Notes: generated from the sequence alone by a model not told the origin. A DNA stretch of 64,000 nucleotides from Dethiobacter sp. (GCA_018333635.1 JAGXTL010000010.1:55895-119894), one strand, 5' to 3'. Positions 44,579-55,196 are shown, numbered from the stretch's first letter. Numbers and translations are program-made.

Positions 44579-45451
44579 GTGGCAGTAGTGTCAACTCAGT
44601 CTGCAGGCATGATTTCGGAAAATACTAATGTTGAGCTGCAAACTGTGGAAAAGGAAATTCGGCGACTGCAGAATTTGTATGCAGAAAAACGTTTCCAGCG
44701 ATTCAGCTATCACTGTCTAAGGCACGGACAAAAAAAGAGAGGCGACAGTCTCTCCCGCGAGGCGAAGGTGCGCGGCAACAGTGATAATGCAGGGCTTGCT
44801 GTGCCGGAAACGATGATCTCTGCTGCCTTGAGACGACTTGCCAGCAAATCGGCCCGCCTTGTCATCCCTCAAGATCTGCGGGTACTGGAGCAAGCCGGTG
44901 CCTCGCCTCTTGAAATTTGCTTGTTAGTAGACACGAGCGGGAGTATGGATGGTAAAAGGATTCGGGAGGTAAAAACTCTATCAGAGCATTTGGTGAGCCT
45001 GATGCATGAACCACTATCGCTGATAACTTTCCAGGAAGGAGATGTGGGCGTTAAAGTCCGTTCGACAAGGAACAACCTGGTATTCCGACGCGGACTGACC
45101 ACCATAAATGCACTTGGTCTCACCCCGTTGGGTGAGGGAATAAGGAGTGCAGTAAACTATATGGCGACAAGAAGTGCTAGGAAACAGCTGGTTATTCTGA
45201 TTACTGACGGGCTGCCTACTTGGGCGCCAGGAGAAAAAGACCCGTATGAGGATGCACTGGAAGCAGCAGTCTACCTTAAAAGAAAGGGGATGCAGCTGAT
45301 TTGCATCGGACTGGAACCGCATCGTTCTTTTTTGAAGAAGCTGGCGGAATGCGCGGAGGCGTCTCTCTATATTGTTGATGATTTGGATCATCGCGAGATG
45401 GCCGCCATCACAAGGCGGGAAAAAAACAGGATCAAGTCAGAATACAGGTAA
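44579..45451 (+). CDS. VWA-domain protein, ChlD-like partner of the AAA+ ATPase
   Basis: The C-terminal half is a VWA domain with an intact MIDAS: DTSGSMDG, the Thr in LTPLGEGIRSA and the Asp in ILITDGLPTW. The N-terminal 100 residues are charged and helical. 290 residues. GTG at 44579 is a tentative start; GTG 44588 is also possible with AGGTG upstream. Together with the preceding gene it resembles the I and D subunits of metal chelatases, but no porphyrin or cobalamin gene is near. Confidence 0.85.
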   Translation: MAVVSTQSAGMISENTNVELQTVEKEIRRLQNLYAEKRFQRFSYHCLRHGQKKRGDSLSREAKVRGNSDNAGLAVPETMISAALRRLASKSARLVIPQDLRVLEQAGASPLEICLLVDTSGSMDGKRIREVKTLSEHLVSLMHEPLSLITFQEGDVGVKVRSTRNNLVFRRGLTTINALGLTPLGEGIRSAVNYMATRSARKQLVILITDGLPTWAPGEKDPYEDALEAAVYLKRKGMQLICIGLEPHRSFLKKLAECAEASLYIVDDLDHREMAAITRREKNRIKSEYR

Positions 45452-45456
45452 GCATG

Positions 45457-45482
45457 AGGCAGCCGGCGGCTGTCTTTTTTTA
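45457..45482 (+). terminator. Terminator after the VWA gene
   Basis: GGCAGCC, loop GGC, GGCTGTC (one G-U), then seven T. Confidence 0.8.
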
Positions 45483-45550
45483 TAGAAAAATGCTTAGCGT
45501 CTTTTATTTGGGATAGATGGGATGTATAATGAAACGCAGGGGGTCGGAAG

Positions 45551-46882
45551 ATGAAAAATATTCGGGTTGCCTTGGTTTCATTAGGTTGTGCCAAAAATTT
45601 AGTGGACAGCGAAATAATGCTCTCTCTTTTACAAACAGAAGGGTTTGTGCTGGTGGCAAAACTAGACGATGCAGAGGCAATTATTGTGAATACCTGCGGA
45701 TTTATTGATTCTGCCAAAGAGGAGTCTATTGAAAAAATCCTGGAAATGGCTTGCTTTAAGCAGGGTAACTGTCGTGTGCTACTTGCTGCCGGTTGCCTGG
45801 CGCAGCGTTTTGGCACTGAACTTTTGGCGGAAATTCCAGAACTTGACGGCATTTTTGGCATAAACGATGTCCATGGTGCCGCGGAAGCAGTCCGGCGTGT
45901 CTTTGCCGGTGAAAGACCGGCCCTGCTGCAAGGGGAATACCGGCCGCCAGAAGATGCCGCTCGCTTACTCGCCACACCTGCACACACCGCTTATTTAAAA
46001 ATAGCGGAAGGCTGTGATAACAAATGTACCTATTGCGCAATTCCCGCCATTCGCGGCCCTTACCGCAGCAAGGATCGTCAGACGATAGTAGCTGAAGCAA
46101 AAAAACTGGCGGCCGGCGGCGTGAAGGAAGTCAATTTGATTGCTCAGGATATTACATTGTTCGGACTGGACAGAACTGGGCAATTGGAATTGCCTGCGCT
46201 TTTGGAAGAATTGACGGCAATTCCTGAACTGAGCTGGATTCGCTTGCTTTATGCCTATCCTGAACGGCTCAATAAACAGATTGTAGAGGCTGTGGCTCGA
46301 CTGGATAAAGTATGCAACTATTTGGACTTGCCATTACAGCATGGCTCTGACCGAATTTTGCGCCGTATGGGCAGAAAAACGACAGCGAAAAAAAATATTA
46401 TGCTACTTAACTCTTTACGTGAGCAAATTCCCGGGATTACATTGCGCTCATCATTTATCGTGGGCTTCCCCGGAGAAGATGAGGCTGATTTTCAAGCGCT
46501 TTTAGACTTCTTGCAGGAGGCGAGGCTGGAACGGGTGGGTTTTTTTGCCTATTCCCGTGAAGCAGGAACGCCTGCTGCCCGTTTTTATAATCAGGTGTCT
46601 AATGAATTAAAAGAGGAGAGAGTGGCAAGAGCCCTCTCTCTCCAGAGCAGGATAGGGGCGGAGAAGCAGAAATTACTTATCGGTCGAATGATGAGGGTGA
46701 TGGTTGACGGTCGTTCCGCCCAAGAGAGAGGGTTGCTTTTAGCCCGCTCGGCAATGCAGGCACCGGAAGTTGACGGATATATTCGTCTTCAGGATAACGG
46801 TGCAAAAAACGGGGAATTCTTGCAGGTTGAAATCACCGGCTTTGACGGCTATGACCAAGAAGGGAAAATATTAAACAGCTAA
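45551..46882 (+). CDS. rimO: Ribosomal protein S12 methylthiotransferase RimO
   Basis: Radical-SAM methylthiotransferase for S12 Asp88. UPF0004 domain with three Cys ligands (SLGCAKNLVDSE, VNTCGF, AAGCLAQRF), radical-SAM motif GCDNKCTYCAIP, and C-terminal TRAM domain. SLGCAKNLVDSE is the RimO rather than MiaB version. 443 residues. ATG follows GGGGGTCGGAAG; a TATAAT at about 45525 may be its -10. Confidence 0.95.
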   Translation: MKNIRVALVSLGCAKNLVDSEIMLSLLQTEGFVLVAKLDDAEAIIVNTCGFIDSAKEESIEKILEMACFKQGNCRVLLAAGCLAQRFGTELLAEIPELDGIFGINDVHGAAEAVRRVFAGERPALLQGEYRPPEDAARLLATPAHTAYLKIAEGCDNKCTYCAIPAIRGPYRSKDRQTIVAEAKKLAAGGVKEVNLIAQDITLFGLDRTGQLELPALLEELTAIPELSWIRLLYAYPERLNKQIVEAVARLDKVCNYLDLPLQHGSDRILRRMGRKTTAKKNIMLLNSLREQIPGITLRSSFIVGFPGEDEADFQALLDFLQEARLERVGFFAYSREAGTPAARFYNQVSNELKEERVARALSLQSRIGAEKQKLLIGRMMRVMVDGRSAQERGLLLARSAMQAPEVDGYIRLQDNGAKNGEFLQVEITGFDGYDQEGKILNS

Positions 46883-46937
46883 GTCACACAATCTTTAGAA
46901 TCCCAATTTTTTTCCTGTAGAAAGGGGCTTCTGCCTG

Positions 46938-46946
46938 TGTTATAAT
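46938..46946 (+). promoter_or_regulatory. Extended -10 promoter for the 46995 gene
   Basis: TGTTATAAT: consensus TATAAT at 46941-46946 with TGn extension; -35 region (TAGAAA or TGTAGA) is weak. Confidence 0.55.
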
Positions 46947-46994
46947 TAATCAGGAAATTATGTAAACTGTCCAAGAATCTGAAGGGGTGATTCG

Positions 46995-47528
46995 ATGAAA
47001 GGCTTCAAGTGGCAGGTTGCCGTTTTGGCTTTTGTGCTGACACTGACAATAGCGGTGGGAGTGACTTACCTGCGTCAGAGGCAGTTAATTGATGAACCTC
47101 TATTTAAACGACTTTCTGAACTGGAGCCGGTAAAGAGTGTGGAGTTACGGCAGGAGAGCGACAGCCTGACAGTTTACGTAGCTTTAGATTATGTGGAGGA
47201 TTTTTCAGCAGTCTACCGTGAATTGCATGAGGAAATTGGCCGGCTTCTGGGCCAGGGGCGTTACAGCTTGGTAATCCAAGACGAACGCGACAAGGCACTG
47301 GAAGCCGCTTTTTTTGCCGTCCACTTGGCGCTCTACGAAGGAGAACAACGGGGCAATTTTACGGAAATGGCAGAATTTGTCTCAGCCGTTTTTCAAGGGA
47401 TGGGCATAGATGAATACAGGCTGGTTGTGGACGAGGAAAATATTTTTCTGCAGATTCGTCAGGGAAATGCTCATCTGTTCACAATCATCAAGCGGGAAAG
47501 AGGCGGAAAGGAAGTCGAGTTGCCATGA
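46995..47528 (+). CDS. Membrane-anchored hypothetical protein, partner of the FtsH-like protease
   Basis: 177 residues: one N-terminal membrane helix (about 7-25) and an alpha-beta domain outside. No family recognised. ATG at 46995 follows GAAGGGGTGA. Its stop overlaps the start of the following FtsH-like gene by four bases (ATGA), so the two are co-translated and may work together. Confidence 0.75.
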   Translation: MKGFKWQVAVLAFVLTLTIAVGVTYLRQRQLIDEPLFKRLSELEPVKSVELRQESDSLTVYVALDYVEDFSAVYRELHEEIGRLLGQGRYSLVIQDERDKALEAAFFAVHLALYEGEQRGNFTEMAEFVSAVFQGMGIDEYRLVVDEENIFLQIRQGNAHLFTIIKRERGGKEVELP

Positions 47529-49012
47529 TACGTGAAGTTGCCGCAGGTGTGGTGCCGGCTATATTAGTGGCTTTGATCTGGCAGAGAGTAAATGTGCTGC
47601 CGGTAGTCTTTTTTGCCGCTTTGTTTGCTGCGCTCTACCATTTTGCCGGTGCCCGCGGCGGGAATAAAAATTTTGCTGTGGTGGAAGCGGAAAAGAGTGC
47701 CGGTCTTTTGAAGTTCGAGGAAATCGGCGGCCAGCAAACGGCGAAAAAAGAACTACTGGAGGCTTTGGATTTTATCCGGCATCCGGAGCGTGTGGCAATG
47801 ATGGGGATTCGCCCCTTAAAAGGGATTCTTTTGGTTGGGCCGCCTGGTACCGGCAAAACATTGCTGGCAAAAGCGGCTGCAGCCTATACAGAGTCGGTGT
47901 TTTTAGCGGCCAGCGGCTCTGAATTTATTGAAATGTATGCCGGGGTTGGTGCTCAGCGTGTTCGTCAAATTTTTGCTAAAGCGCGTGGTGCCGCATTAAA
48001 AGAGAAGAAAAATAGTGCCATTATTTTTATAGATGAAATAGAAATTCTCGGCGGCAAACGGGGATCCCACTCGTCACACCATGAATACGACCAAACATTA
48101 AATCAGTTGCTGGTGGAAATGGATGGTCTTGCTGTGCATGACCGGGTGAGGACACTTTTAATCGGCGCAACAAACCGTGCTGATTTGCTGGATAGTGCCT
48201 TGACGAGGCCAGGCCGGATTGACCGGATTGTGCAGGTGGATTTACCCGATTTGGAGGCAAGAAAAGAAATTCTGAGACTTCATGCCGGCAATAAACCGCT
48301 TGATGATGTGGACCTAGCCGCGGTTGCCCAAGAAACGTTTGGCTTTTCGGGAGCGCAATTAGAAAGTGTAACCAATGAAGCGGCTATTTTAGCAATGCGT
48401 GAACAGATGAAAAAAATTCAGCACAGACATTTTACAGATGCCATTGATAAAGTTATTATGGGGGAAAAGCTGGAGTGCAGGCCGGCCAAAGATGAGCTCT
48501 GGCGTGTTGCGGTCCATGAAATCGGCCACGCTTTAGCCAGTGAGTTGAGGCGCCCCGGCTCTGTTTCCACAATTACCACCACCCCTCGGGGGAAAGCTTT
48601 GGGATATATGCGGCAAAGTCCGGAACGGGACAGCTACCTTTATACCCTCGAATACTTGGAAGGCCAGATTGCCATTATGGTGGCCGGTGCTGCGGCTGAG
48701 GAAATTGTCTTTGGCAGTCGTTCTACCGGGTCAGCCAATGATTTTCAGCAGGCGGTGGAAGCGTCGAAGCAGATTGTGGCTGCCGGCATGTCTACTTTGG
48801 GTGTCGTTTCTCTTGTTGATCTTCCCGCCAACCTGCTGCACAAAGTAATTCAGCAAATTATTACCGAGCAGCAAGAAAAGATAAAGCAACAGTTAAGCAT
48901 AAAGCGGGAATTACTTGCGGCACTGGCGGAAGTGCTGCTTCTGGAGGAAAAGTTGACTGGGGATTTTTTGCGTTGTCAGCTTTTTGGAGAGACAAAGGAG
49001 AATATTGCCTAA
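47525..49012 (+). CDS. Short FtsH-like AAA+ zinc metalloprotease
   Basis: AAA domain: GPPGTGKTLLAKAAA (Walker A), IIFIDEIEILGGKR (Walker B), second-region-of-homology ATNRADLLDSALTRPGRIDR. M41 protease domain with HEIGH zinc motif and the third ligand Asp in SANDFQQAV, so proteolysis is likely retained. Two short hydrophobic segments at the N-terminus lack the roughly 80-residue extracytoplasmic loop of true FtsH. 495 residues against about 600-640 in FtsH, so this is a paralogue. Co-translated with the membrane protein upstream. Confidence 0.87.
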   Translation: MIREVAAGVVPAILVALIWQRVNVLPVVFFAALFAALYHFAGARGGNKNFAVVEAEKSAGLLKFEEIGGQQTAKKELLEALDFIRHPERVAMMGIRPLKGILLVGPPGTGKTLLAKAAAAYTESVFLAASGSEFIEMYAGVGAQRVRQIFAKARGAALKEKKNSAIIFIDEIEILGGKRGSHSSHHEYDQTLNQLLVEMDGLAVHDRVRTLLIGATNRADLLDSALTRPGRIDRIVQVDLPDLEARKEILRLHAGNKPLDDVDLAAVAQETFGFSGAQLESVTNEAAILAMREQMKKIQHRHFTDAIDKVIMGEKLECRPAKDELWRVAVHEIGHALASELRRPGSVSTITTTPRGKALGYMRQSPERDSYLYTLEYLEGQIAIMVAGAAAEEIVFGSRSTGSANDFQQAVEASKQIVAAGMSTLGVVSLVDLPANLLHKVIQQIITEQQEKIKQQLSIKRELLAALAEVLLLEEKLTGDFLRCQLFGETKENIA

Positions 49013-49030
49013 CTTCGGCAAGCAAATTAA

Positions 49031-49062
49031 CCCGGCAGAAAAACTGCCGGGCTAATTTTTTT
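49031..49062 (+). terminator. Terminator after the FtsH-like gene
   Basis: CCCGGCAG, loop AAAAA, CTGCCGGG, then CTAATTTTTTT. Transcription from the minus-strand gene downstream converges on this point. Confidence 0.85.
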
Positions 49063-49140
49063 AGTCGTGCAGACAATCATGCCGCAAACCTCCAAGCAGT
49101 CTGCTGTGCTGAACTAGCGAGTCTTAAACGGGCGGGCACT

Positions 49141-49911
49141 TTAAAAGTGCGTGATACTTCCGGGCGGCATATTTATATACTGAATATTAGCATCGCTTAA
49201 CAGTCTATTGCCAAGCGCTGCATACTCCTCTGTAGACATTGTGGTTGCTAATTTACGAATACTTAATTCTTTTCTGCGAGTATTGACAGTCCACGCCAAA
49301 TACTCATCTTCTGTCATGTCGAGTATTTCCAAAATTATCTCATGGTAAACCATGTTAGCCGCGTACTGATCAGGATCAGCGTCTTTAAGGCTCTTAAACC
49401 TTTCAAGCTCTGATACTGCAAACTCTTTTGCTTTGTATTCACCTACATCATACCCTCTTCTCTGAGCTTCTTGCCAAAGCAACTCTTGGGTAATCATTCT
49501 GTCTAATACTTCATTAACCACATTTTTCCTCAAATCCTCTTTTCCTAATACAATATTCTGAGCTCTTGCATAATCGATGCCGGGAAACTCATTGCCTTCC
49601 AAAACACTTTTTGCAGTGCCGATATGTCCTGCAATTCCTAGCTCAATATCCAGTAAGGCCAGCTTATATGATAGGGGCACATCATTTACTTTAACTGCTA
49701 CTTTGTTTATATCAATAGGTTTAACTTGTTGAATGATTTGCGAGCGATTCTGCCTGACTGCATCAGCAGAGGGATTAATTACTTCTAAGGCTGTAAGTTT
49801 GCCAGAGTTTGGATTAGTAAAATGATCAAATCTTGCTAATCCATAGCTGACAGAAACAAAAATGGCAAGAAATGACGCTACCAGAATATATATCTTTTTT
49901 GATTTCAACAA
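49141..49911 (-). CDS. Exported or membrane-anchored hypothetical, SurA N-terminal-like
   Basis: About 256 residues. N-terminal signal anchor (about residues 6-24), then helical domain. VAVKVNDVPLSYKLALLDIELG and the later VVNEVLDRMITQELLWQEAQRRGY resemble the SurA/PrsA N-terminal chaperone helix pattern; no PPIase domain follows. TTG at 49911 is favoured, since AAGGAGTG lies 5 bases upstream; GTG at 49920 overlaps that site. AT-richer than its neighbours and on the opposite strand, so it may be a later insertion. Function unproven. Confidence 0.7.
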   Translation of the reverse strand: MLKSKKIYILVASFLAIFVSVSYGLARFDHFTNPNSGKLTALEVINPSADAVRQNRSQIIQQVKPIDINKVAVKVNDVPLSYKLALLDIELGIAGHIGTAKSVLEGNEFPGIDYARAQNIVLGKEDLRKNVVNEVLDRMITQELLWQEAQRRGYDVGEYKAKEFAVSELERFKSLKDADPDQYAANMVYHEIILEILDMTEDEYLAWTVNTRRKELSIRKLATTMSTEEYAALGNRLLSDANIQYINMPPGSITHF

Positions 49912-49934
49912 TTTAGTCACTCCTTCTACCTACA

Positions 49935-49964
49935 ATTATATAATAGGTAAGCATCTATTATCAA
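49935..49964 (-). promoter_or_regulatory. SigA-type promoter for the minus-strand exported protein
   Basis: On the minus strand TTGATA (49964-49959), 18-base spacer, TATAAT (49940-49935). Confidence 0.65.
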
Positions 49965-50028
49965 TTAGTAGTTTTGCGGGGTAAATTATGGTATGGTTGA
50001 GTTATAATAACTGCAGGGGGTATGGTTT

Positions 50029-50607
50029 TTGAGTAAGGAAACTTTAGACTGCCGCGGGTTAGCTTGTCCCCAACCGGTGGTGGAGACGAAAAAGAGACTG
50101 GCTTTGATGCCGTCTGGAGTGCTGACAGTGCTGGTAGACAACGATGTGGCAAGGGAGAATCTAATCAAGCTTGCAGACAGCCTACATATGGAAGTGATGG
50201 CAGATGAGGAAGACGGCTTGTTTACTGTGACAGTATTGAAAGAAGTGAAAGATGCTGCTGCTCAGGAGGATACGAGAAATAATGTACTGCTAGTTACTGC
50301 CGATACATTTGGCCGTGGCAATGATGAGTTGGGTGCGCTGCTGACTCAGTCATTTTTTTATGCTTTGGCTGAAAACGATAAACTGCCGACGACAGTTTAT
50401 CTGGTTAACAGCGGGGTAAAACTGGCCTGTGACGGTTCTGCAGTGCTGGACAGCCTGGGTAAGCTTGAGGAGTTAGGGGTAACAGTCTCATCTTGTGGAC
50501 TCTGTCTTGATTTTTTTCAGCTGAAAAATAATTTACGCGTCGGCGGAGTTACTAATATGTATGCCATCGCAGAGGCATTGGTGAAGTGGCGGGCGGTGAT
50601 TTTATGA
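50029..50607 (+). CDS. yedF: YedF-type sulfurtransferase-like protein (TusA plus DsrE-like domain)
   Basis: N-terminal TusA domain with the active-site Cys in LDCRGLACPQPVVETKK, then a DsrE-like domain (VLLVTADTFGRGNDELGALL and SSCGLCLDFFQL). This two-domain form, 192 residues, matches the selenium-metabolism-associated YedF family. Whether the organism uses selenium cannot be told from this window: no selD, selA or SECIS was seen. TTG at 50029 follows AGGGGG; a TATAAT lies at 50003-50008. Confidence 0.85.
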   Translation: MSKETLDCRGLACPQPVVETKKRLALMPSGVLTVLVDNDVARENLIKLADSLHMEVMADEEDGLFTVTVLKEVKDAAAQEDTRNNVLLVTADTFGRGNDELGALLTQSFFYALAENDKLPTTVYLVNSGVKLACDGSAVLDSLGKLEELGVTVSSCGLCLDFFQLKNNLRVGGVTNMYAIAEALVKWRAVIL

Positions 50608-50674
50608 CGGGAGAAGGAATTATCTGCCGGCCGGCGAATATATGTTTGCAGTCACCATAAAGGGGTGAATTAGC

Positions 50675-51181
50675 TTGCGCATCATCGGGATAGATCCGGG
50701 CATTGCCACTACCGGCTATGGACTTGTGGAAAGCGACGGTCAAAGAAGTATTATGCATACTTTTGGCTGCGTGACTACCGCCTCCGACCTTGCCACGCCG
50801 GCTCGGCTGGAACTTATTTATCGGGGATTAACGGAAGTTGTGGAAATATATCGGCCTGATGTGATGGCGGTTGAAAAACTGTTTTTTGCTAAAAATTGCA
50901 AGAGCGTGATGCAGGTTGGGGAAGCCCGCGGCGTCGCCTTGCTGGTTGGCCGATTAGCAAAACTGCCAATTTTGGAGTATACGCCCCTGCAGATTAAACA
51001 GGCTGTGGTAGGGTATGGCCGCGCGGAAAAGTCACAAGTGCAGCAAATGGTTAAAGTGCTTCTGGGATTGCAGATGATTCCCAGACCTGACGACGCCGCA
51101 GATGCTTTGGCCGTCGCTCTTTGTCATGCCCATACCGGCTCTAACTCTGCAGCAATCAACCGGAGGGGCAGCTATGTTTAA
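50675..51181 (+). CDS. ruvC: Holliday junction endodeoxyribonuclease RuvC
   Basis: Resolves Holliday junctions. Acidic catalytic residues in IIGIDPGIATTGYG, AVEKLFFAKN and DDAADALAVALCHAH. 168 residues. TTG at 50675 follows AAGGGGTGA. First gene of ruvCAB. Confidence 0.96.
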   Translation: MRIIGIDPGIATTGYGLVESDGQRSIMHTFGCVTTASDLATPARLELIYRGLTEVVEIYRPDVMAVEKLFFAKNCKSVMQVGEARGVALLVGRLAKLPILEYTPLQIKQAVVGYGRAEKSQVQQMVKVLLGLQMIPRPDDAADALAVALCHAHTGSNSAAINRRGSYV

Positions 51182-51779
51182 CTATCTCAGCGGAACCCTG
51201 GCTCAAATTGGCAAAGATTATGTGGTATTAGATAACCGTGGGATTGGTTGGCAATTATTTGTTCCTACCACAGTTTTACGCCGGCTGCAAACAGTGGGAA
51301 AAGAGATAAAGCTCTTTACCTTCTTATTGGTCCGTGAGGATGATTTACAGCTTTATGGATTTTTGAGCGCAGAAGATCTGCTGCTATTTAAAATGCTGCT
51401 CTCTGTCTCAGGTGTAGGGCCGAAAGCAGCGCTCGGCGTGCTTTCAACACTTTCAGCGCTGGATTTTTACATGTCTGTGTTGAATGAAGATATTAGAGTT
51501 TTAACCAGAGTACCCGGGATTGGTCCAAAATCTGCGAAGCGTCTGGTAGTGGAATTAAAAGATAAAGTAACCGCTTTGGGCGCACCAGGCTCTGTAGCAG
51601 TTACTGCTTGTCCAGCCGGCATTGCGCCGCAACCTTTTCAGGATGCCTTGCAAGCTCTATTGGCTCTAGGCTATAGCGGAACAGAAGCACAGTCTGTGCT
51701 GCAAAGCATGGTGGGGTGGGAAACAATGACTACTGAACAGTTGCTGAGAAGTGCGCTTTCACAGCTAGGCTCGAAGTGA
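51174..51779 (+). CDS. ruvA: Holliday junction DNA helicase subunit RuvA
   Basis: Binds the four-way junction and targets RuvB. OB-fold N-terminus [19 protein letters not shown], HhH motifs [17 protein letters not shown] and [18 protein letters not shown], and a C-terminal RuvB-binding domain. ATG at 51174 after GGAGGGG; overlaps ruvC by 8 bases. 201 residues. Confidence 0.96.
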   Translation: MFNYLSGTLAQIGKDYVVLDNRGIGWQLFVPTTVLRRLQTVGKEIKLFTFLLVREDDLQLYGFLSAEDLLLFKMLLSVSGVGPKAALGVLSTLSALDFYMSVLNEDIRVLTRVPGIGPKSAKRLVVELKDKVTALGAPGSVAVTACPAGIAPQPFQDALQALLALGYSGTEAQSVLQSMVGWETMTTEQLLRSALSQLGSK

Positions 51780-51789
51780 GGAGAACGGC

Positions 51790-52818
51790 ATGGATCAAGA
51801 AGAAAGAGTAATATCGCCCAGGACGAGAAATGATGATGACTGGCAGGAGACATCTCTTCGGCCCCGTAACTTGGCTGAATATATCGGGCAGGAGAAGCTA
51901 AAAAGTAATATGCGCGTATTTATCGAAGCTGCGCGGGCACGTGGCGATTCGCTCGATCATGTGCTTCTTTATGGTCCTCCCGGTTTAGGTAAAACTACTC
52001 TGGCGGCTATCATTGCCGCTGAATTGGGCGTGAATTTGCGGACTACATCAGGTCCCGCCATTGAACGGCCCGGTGATCTAGCAGCTATTCTTACTAATCT
52101 GGCACCATATGACGTGCTGTTTATCGATGAAATTCACCGCCTGCACAGGACGGTGGAGGAAGTGCTTTATCCGGCGATGGAGGACTTCGCCCTCGATATT
52201 ATTATCGGGAAAGGACCAAGCGCCCGCTCTCTTCGCTTGGATTTACCACAATTTACGCTGGTGGGAGCGACCACTAGAGCCGGTGCACTTTCTTCGCCAT
52301 TGCGTGATCGGTTTGGTGTGGTGGCCAGGTTGGAGTTTTATCAGGAAGGGGAACTGGCAGAAATCGTCCGGCGAGCTGCTAAGATTTTGCAGGTGGAAAT
52401 TGATCATCAAGGGGCGCTGGCAATTGCCCGTTGTGCTCGTGGTACTCCCCGCGTGGCTAATCGTCTTTTAAAACGGGCGCGAGATTTTGCCCAAGTGAAG
52501 GCAGGCAATGTCATTAACTGTGACGTGGCTCTTCTGGCACTGGAAATGTTAGCAGTTGATGCGCTTGGCCTTGATGAGGTAGACCGCCAATTACTGCGCA
52601 CGATGGTGGAAAAGTTTGGTGGCGGGCCTGTGGGACTTGACACGCTGGCGGCGTCAATTTCTGAAGAACCGGAAACTATCGAAGATGTCTACGAACCTTA
52701 TCTGATGCAGATCGGATTTTTGCAGCGCACACCACGCGGCCGGACTGTAACTCAGCTGGCATGCAATCATTTAGGCCTTCCCTTTCGAGAGTCTGCCGGA
52801 CAAAACTCCCTATGGTAG
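51790..52818 (+). CDS. ruvB: Holliday junction branch-migration ATPase RuvB
   Basis: AAA+ motor: [13 protein letters not shown] (Walker A), [19 protein letters not shown] (Walker B), [16 protein letters not shown] (sensor and arginine finger region), and a winged helix at the C-terminus. 342 residues, usual length. Confidence 0.97.
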   Translation: MDQEERVISPRTRNDDDWQETSLRPRNLAEYIGQEKLKSNMRVFIEAARARGDSLDHVLLYGPPGLGKTTLAAIIAAELGVNLRTTSGPAIERPGDLAAILTNLAPYDVLFIDEIHRLHRTVEEVLYPAMEDFALDIIIGKGPSARSLRLDLPQFTLVGATTRAGALSSPLRDRFGVVARLEFYQEGELAEIVRRAAKILQVEIDHQGALAIARCARGTPRVANRLLKRARDFAQVKAGNVINCDVALLALEMLAVDALGLDEVDRQLLRTMVEKFGGGPVGLDTLAASISEEPETIEDVYEPYLMQIGFLQRTPRGRTVTQLACNHLGLPFRESAGQNSLW

Positions 52819-53363
52819 GTGAGGATTTGGAGCTTTTGCTGCACATGTGCTGCGGCCCCTGCAGCACCTATAGCTGCAAACGGTTTGCTGAGCTGGGCTA
52901 TAATCTCACAGGTTTTTTTTATAACCCCAATGTTCACCCTTATCAAGAGTATCTCCGCCGGCAAGAGGCGCTGACGCAATTTTGTGCTGAAGAAAAAATT
53001 CCTTTGCAAGTATCGGCCGACTATCAACCGGAAAAATATTTCAAGAGAGTCATTGATGATTTGGAGAGTCGCTGCTTGTCTTGCTACCGTCTCCGCTTAG
53101 AAGAGACGGCACTGAAAGCGAAAGAGCTTGCCATCCCTTATTTTGCTACGACCCTGGCAATCAGCCCTTTTCAGAACCATGAGCTTCTTTGCCGTGAGGG
53201 CGAAAAGGCGGGAGAACGTCACGGTGTTAAATTTATTTATACGGATTTGCGGACCGGATTTAGGGAAAGTGTTAACTTGTCACGAGCAATGGGACTATAT
53301 CGGCAGTCATACTGCGGCTGTATTTTCAGCGAAAAAGAGCGTTACTGTAAAACGTCAGAATAA
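52812..53363 (+). CDS. queH: Epoxyqueuosine reductase QueH
   Basis: Last step of queuosine synthesis, the non-cobalamin type found in anaerobes. [39 protein letters not shown] and [14 protein letters not shown] carry the cluster and redox Cys. ATG 52812 overlaps the ruvB stop; no strong ribosome binding site, and TTG at 52827 or 52836 after AGGTGAGG is also possible. About 183 residues. tgt, another queuosine gene, follows. Confidence 0.9.
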   Translation: MVGEDLELLLHMCCGPCSTYSCKRFAELGYNLTGFFYNPNVHPYQEYLRRQEALTQFCAEEKIPLQVSADYQPEKYFKRVIDDLESRCLSCYRLRLEETALKAKELAIPYFATTLAISPFQNHELLCREGEKAGERHGVKFIYTDLRTGFRESVNLSRAMGLYRQSYCGCIFSEKERYCKTSE

Positions 53364-53381
53364 AAAAATTAGGAGCAGTGA

Positions 53382-54506
<1,125 letters not shown>

Positions 54507-54655
54507 TCCATAGTGCAAATCAGGCTGGCACGGTTTGGGGTGGAGAGTGTTATTAAGGAAAACGAATAGAGTGGTATATCTCCCACAAAAATAGTGACAT
54601 ATTTTCCGGCGGGGACACATAGATTGCAAGTAAGAACTTGCGGAGGTGAGCCCCT

Positions 54656-55054
54656 ATGCCGAGAAGAAGCGCCGCCATAGCGCAGTTGAAACCGCCTGTA
54701 GCAGTCGCTGTTATGGCCAAAGGAGTCCTCTATGCCTATTTTCTGTCGCTGATGGTATTTCTGGTTTTTAGCGCCGTAATTCAGTATACTGCTCTTACGG
54801 AAGCTATTCTGCCGTATTTGGCTTATGCGACATCCCTGGTTTCCATCTTTATCGGCGCGGCGTATGTAACTAAGCGCCTTGATGCCAAAGGTTGGTTAAA
54901 CGGCGGGATAACAGGTCTGATTTATTTGGTAGGATTAGTAGTTTTCGGTACAATTTTACTTCCTGATTTCGGAGTACATCTCGGCTATATAACGAAAGCT
55001 TTTCTGGCGTTTGTTACAGGCGCCGCGGGAGGAATCTTCGGCGTAAACTCCTGA
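54656..55054 (+). CDS. YrzE/TIGR04086 family membrane protein
   Basis: 132 residues, four membrane helices, with FIGAAYVTKRLDAKGWLNGG and the Gly-rich C-terminus AGGIFGVNS typical of the TIGR04086 family found after tgt/yajC in Firmicutes. ATG follows GGAGGTGAG; a small hairpin GCAAGT/ACTTGC (54626-54641) lies directly before this ribosome binding site. yajC is missing. Role unknown. Confidence 0.8.
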   Translation: MPRRSAAIAQLKPPVAVAVMAKGVLYAYFLSLMVFLVFSAVIQYTALTEAILPYLAYATSLVSIFIGAAYVTKRLDAKGWLNGGITGLIYLVGLVVFGTILLPDFGVHLGYITKAFLAFVTGAAGGIFGVNS

Positions 55055-55056
55055 AC

Positions 55057-55085
55057 AAAAGACCGTAAAGACGGTCTTTTTTTTT
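55057..55085 (+). terminator. Terminator after the YrzE-like gene
   Basis: AAAGACCGT, loop AAAG, ACGGTCTTT followed by further T. Confidence 0.9.
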
Positions 55086-55110
55086 GGAGGAAATTATATC
55101 AATAAAAGAT

Positions 55111-55144
55111 CCCCTCTCCCTCTGGGAGAGGGTTAGGGTGAGGG
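55111..55144 (+). repeat. CCCTCTCCC repeat, copy 6
   Basis: Forward full-length copy, 50 bases upstream of the cation efflux gene. Confidence 0.9.
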
Positions 55145-55196
55145 CCGCACCAATCTCCCCTTTGACAATATAATAAATTGTCAGGGGGGATCAGTG

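Noticed and set aside
50029..50607. yedF as proof of selenoprotein synthesis
   Set aside because: The family association is suggestive only; no selA, selB, selD or in-frame TGA selenocysteine site was seen.
54507..54655. Short frame starting near 54513 after tgt as a yajC remnant
   Set aside because: Only about 18 codons, no hydrophobic helix and no similarity to YajC.
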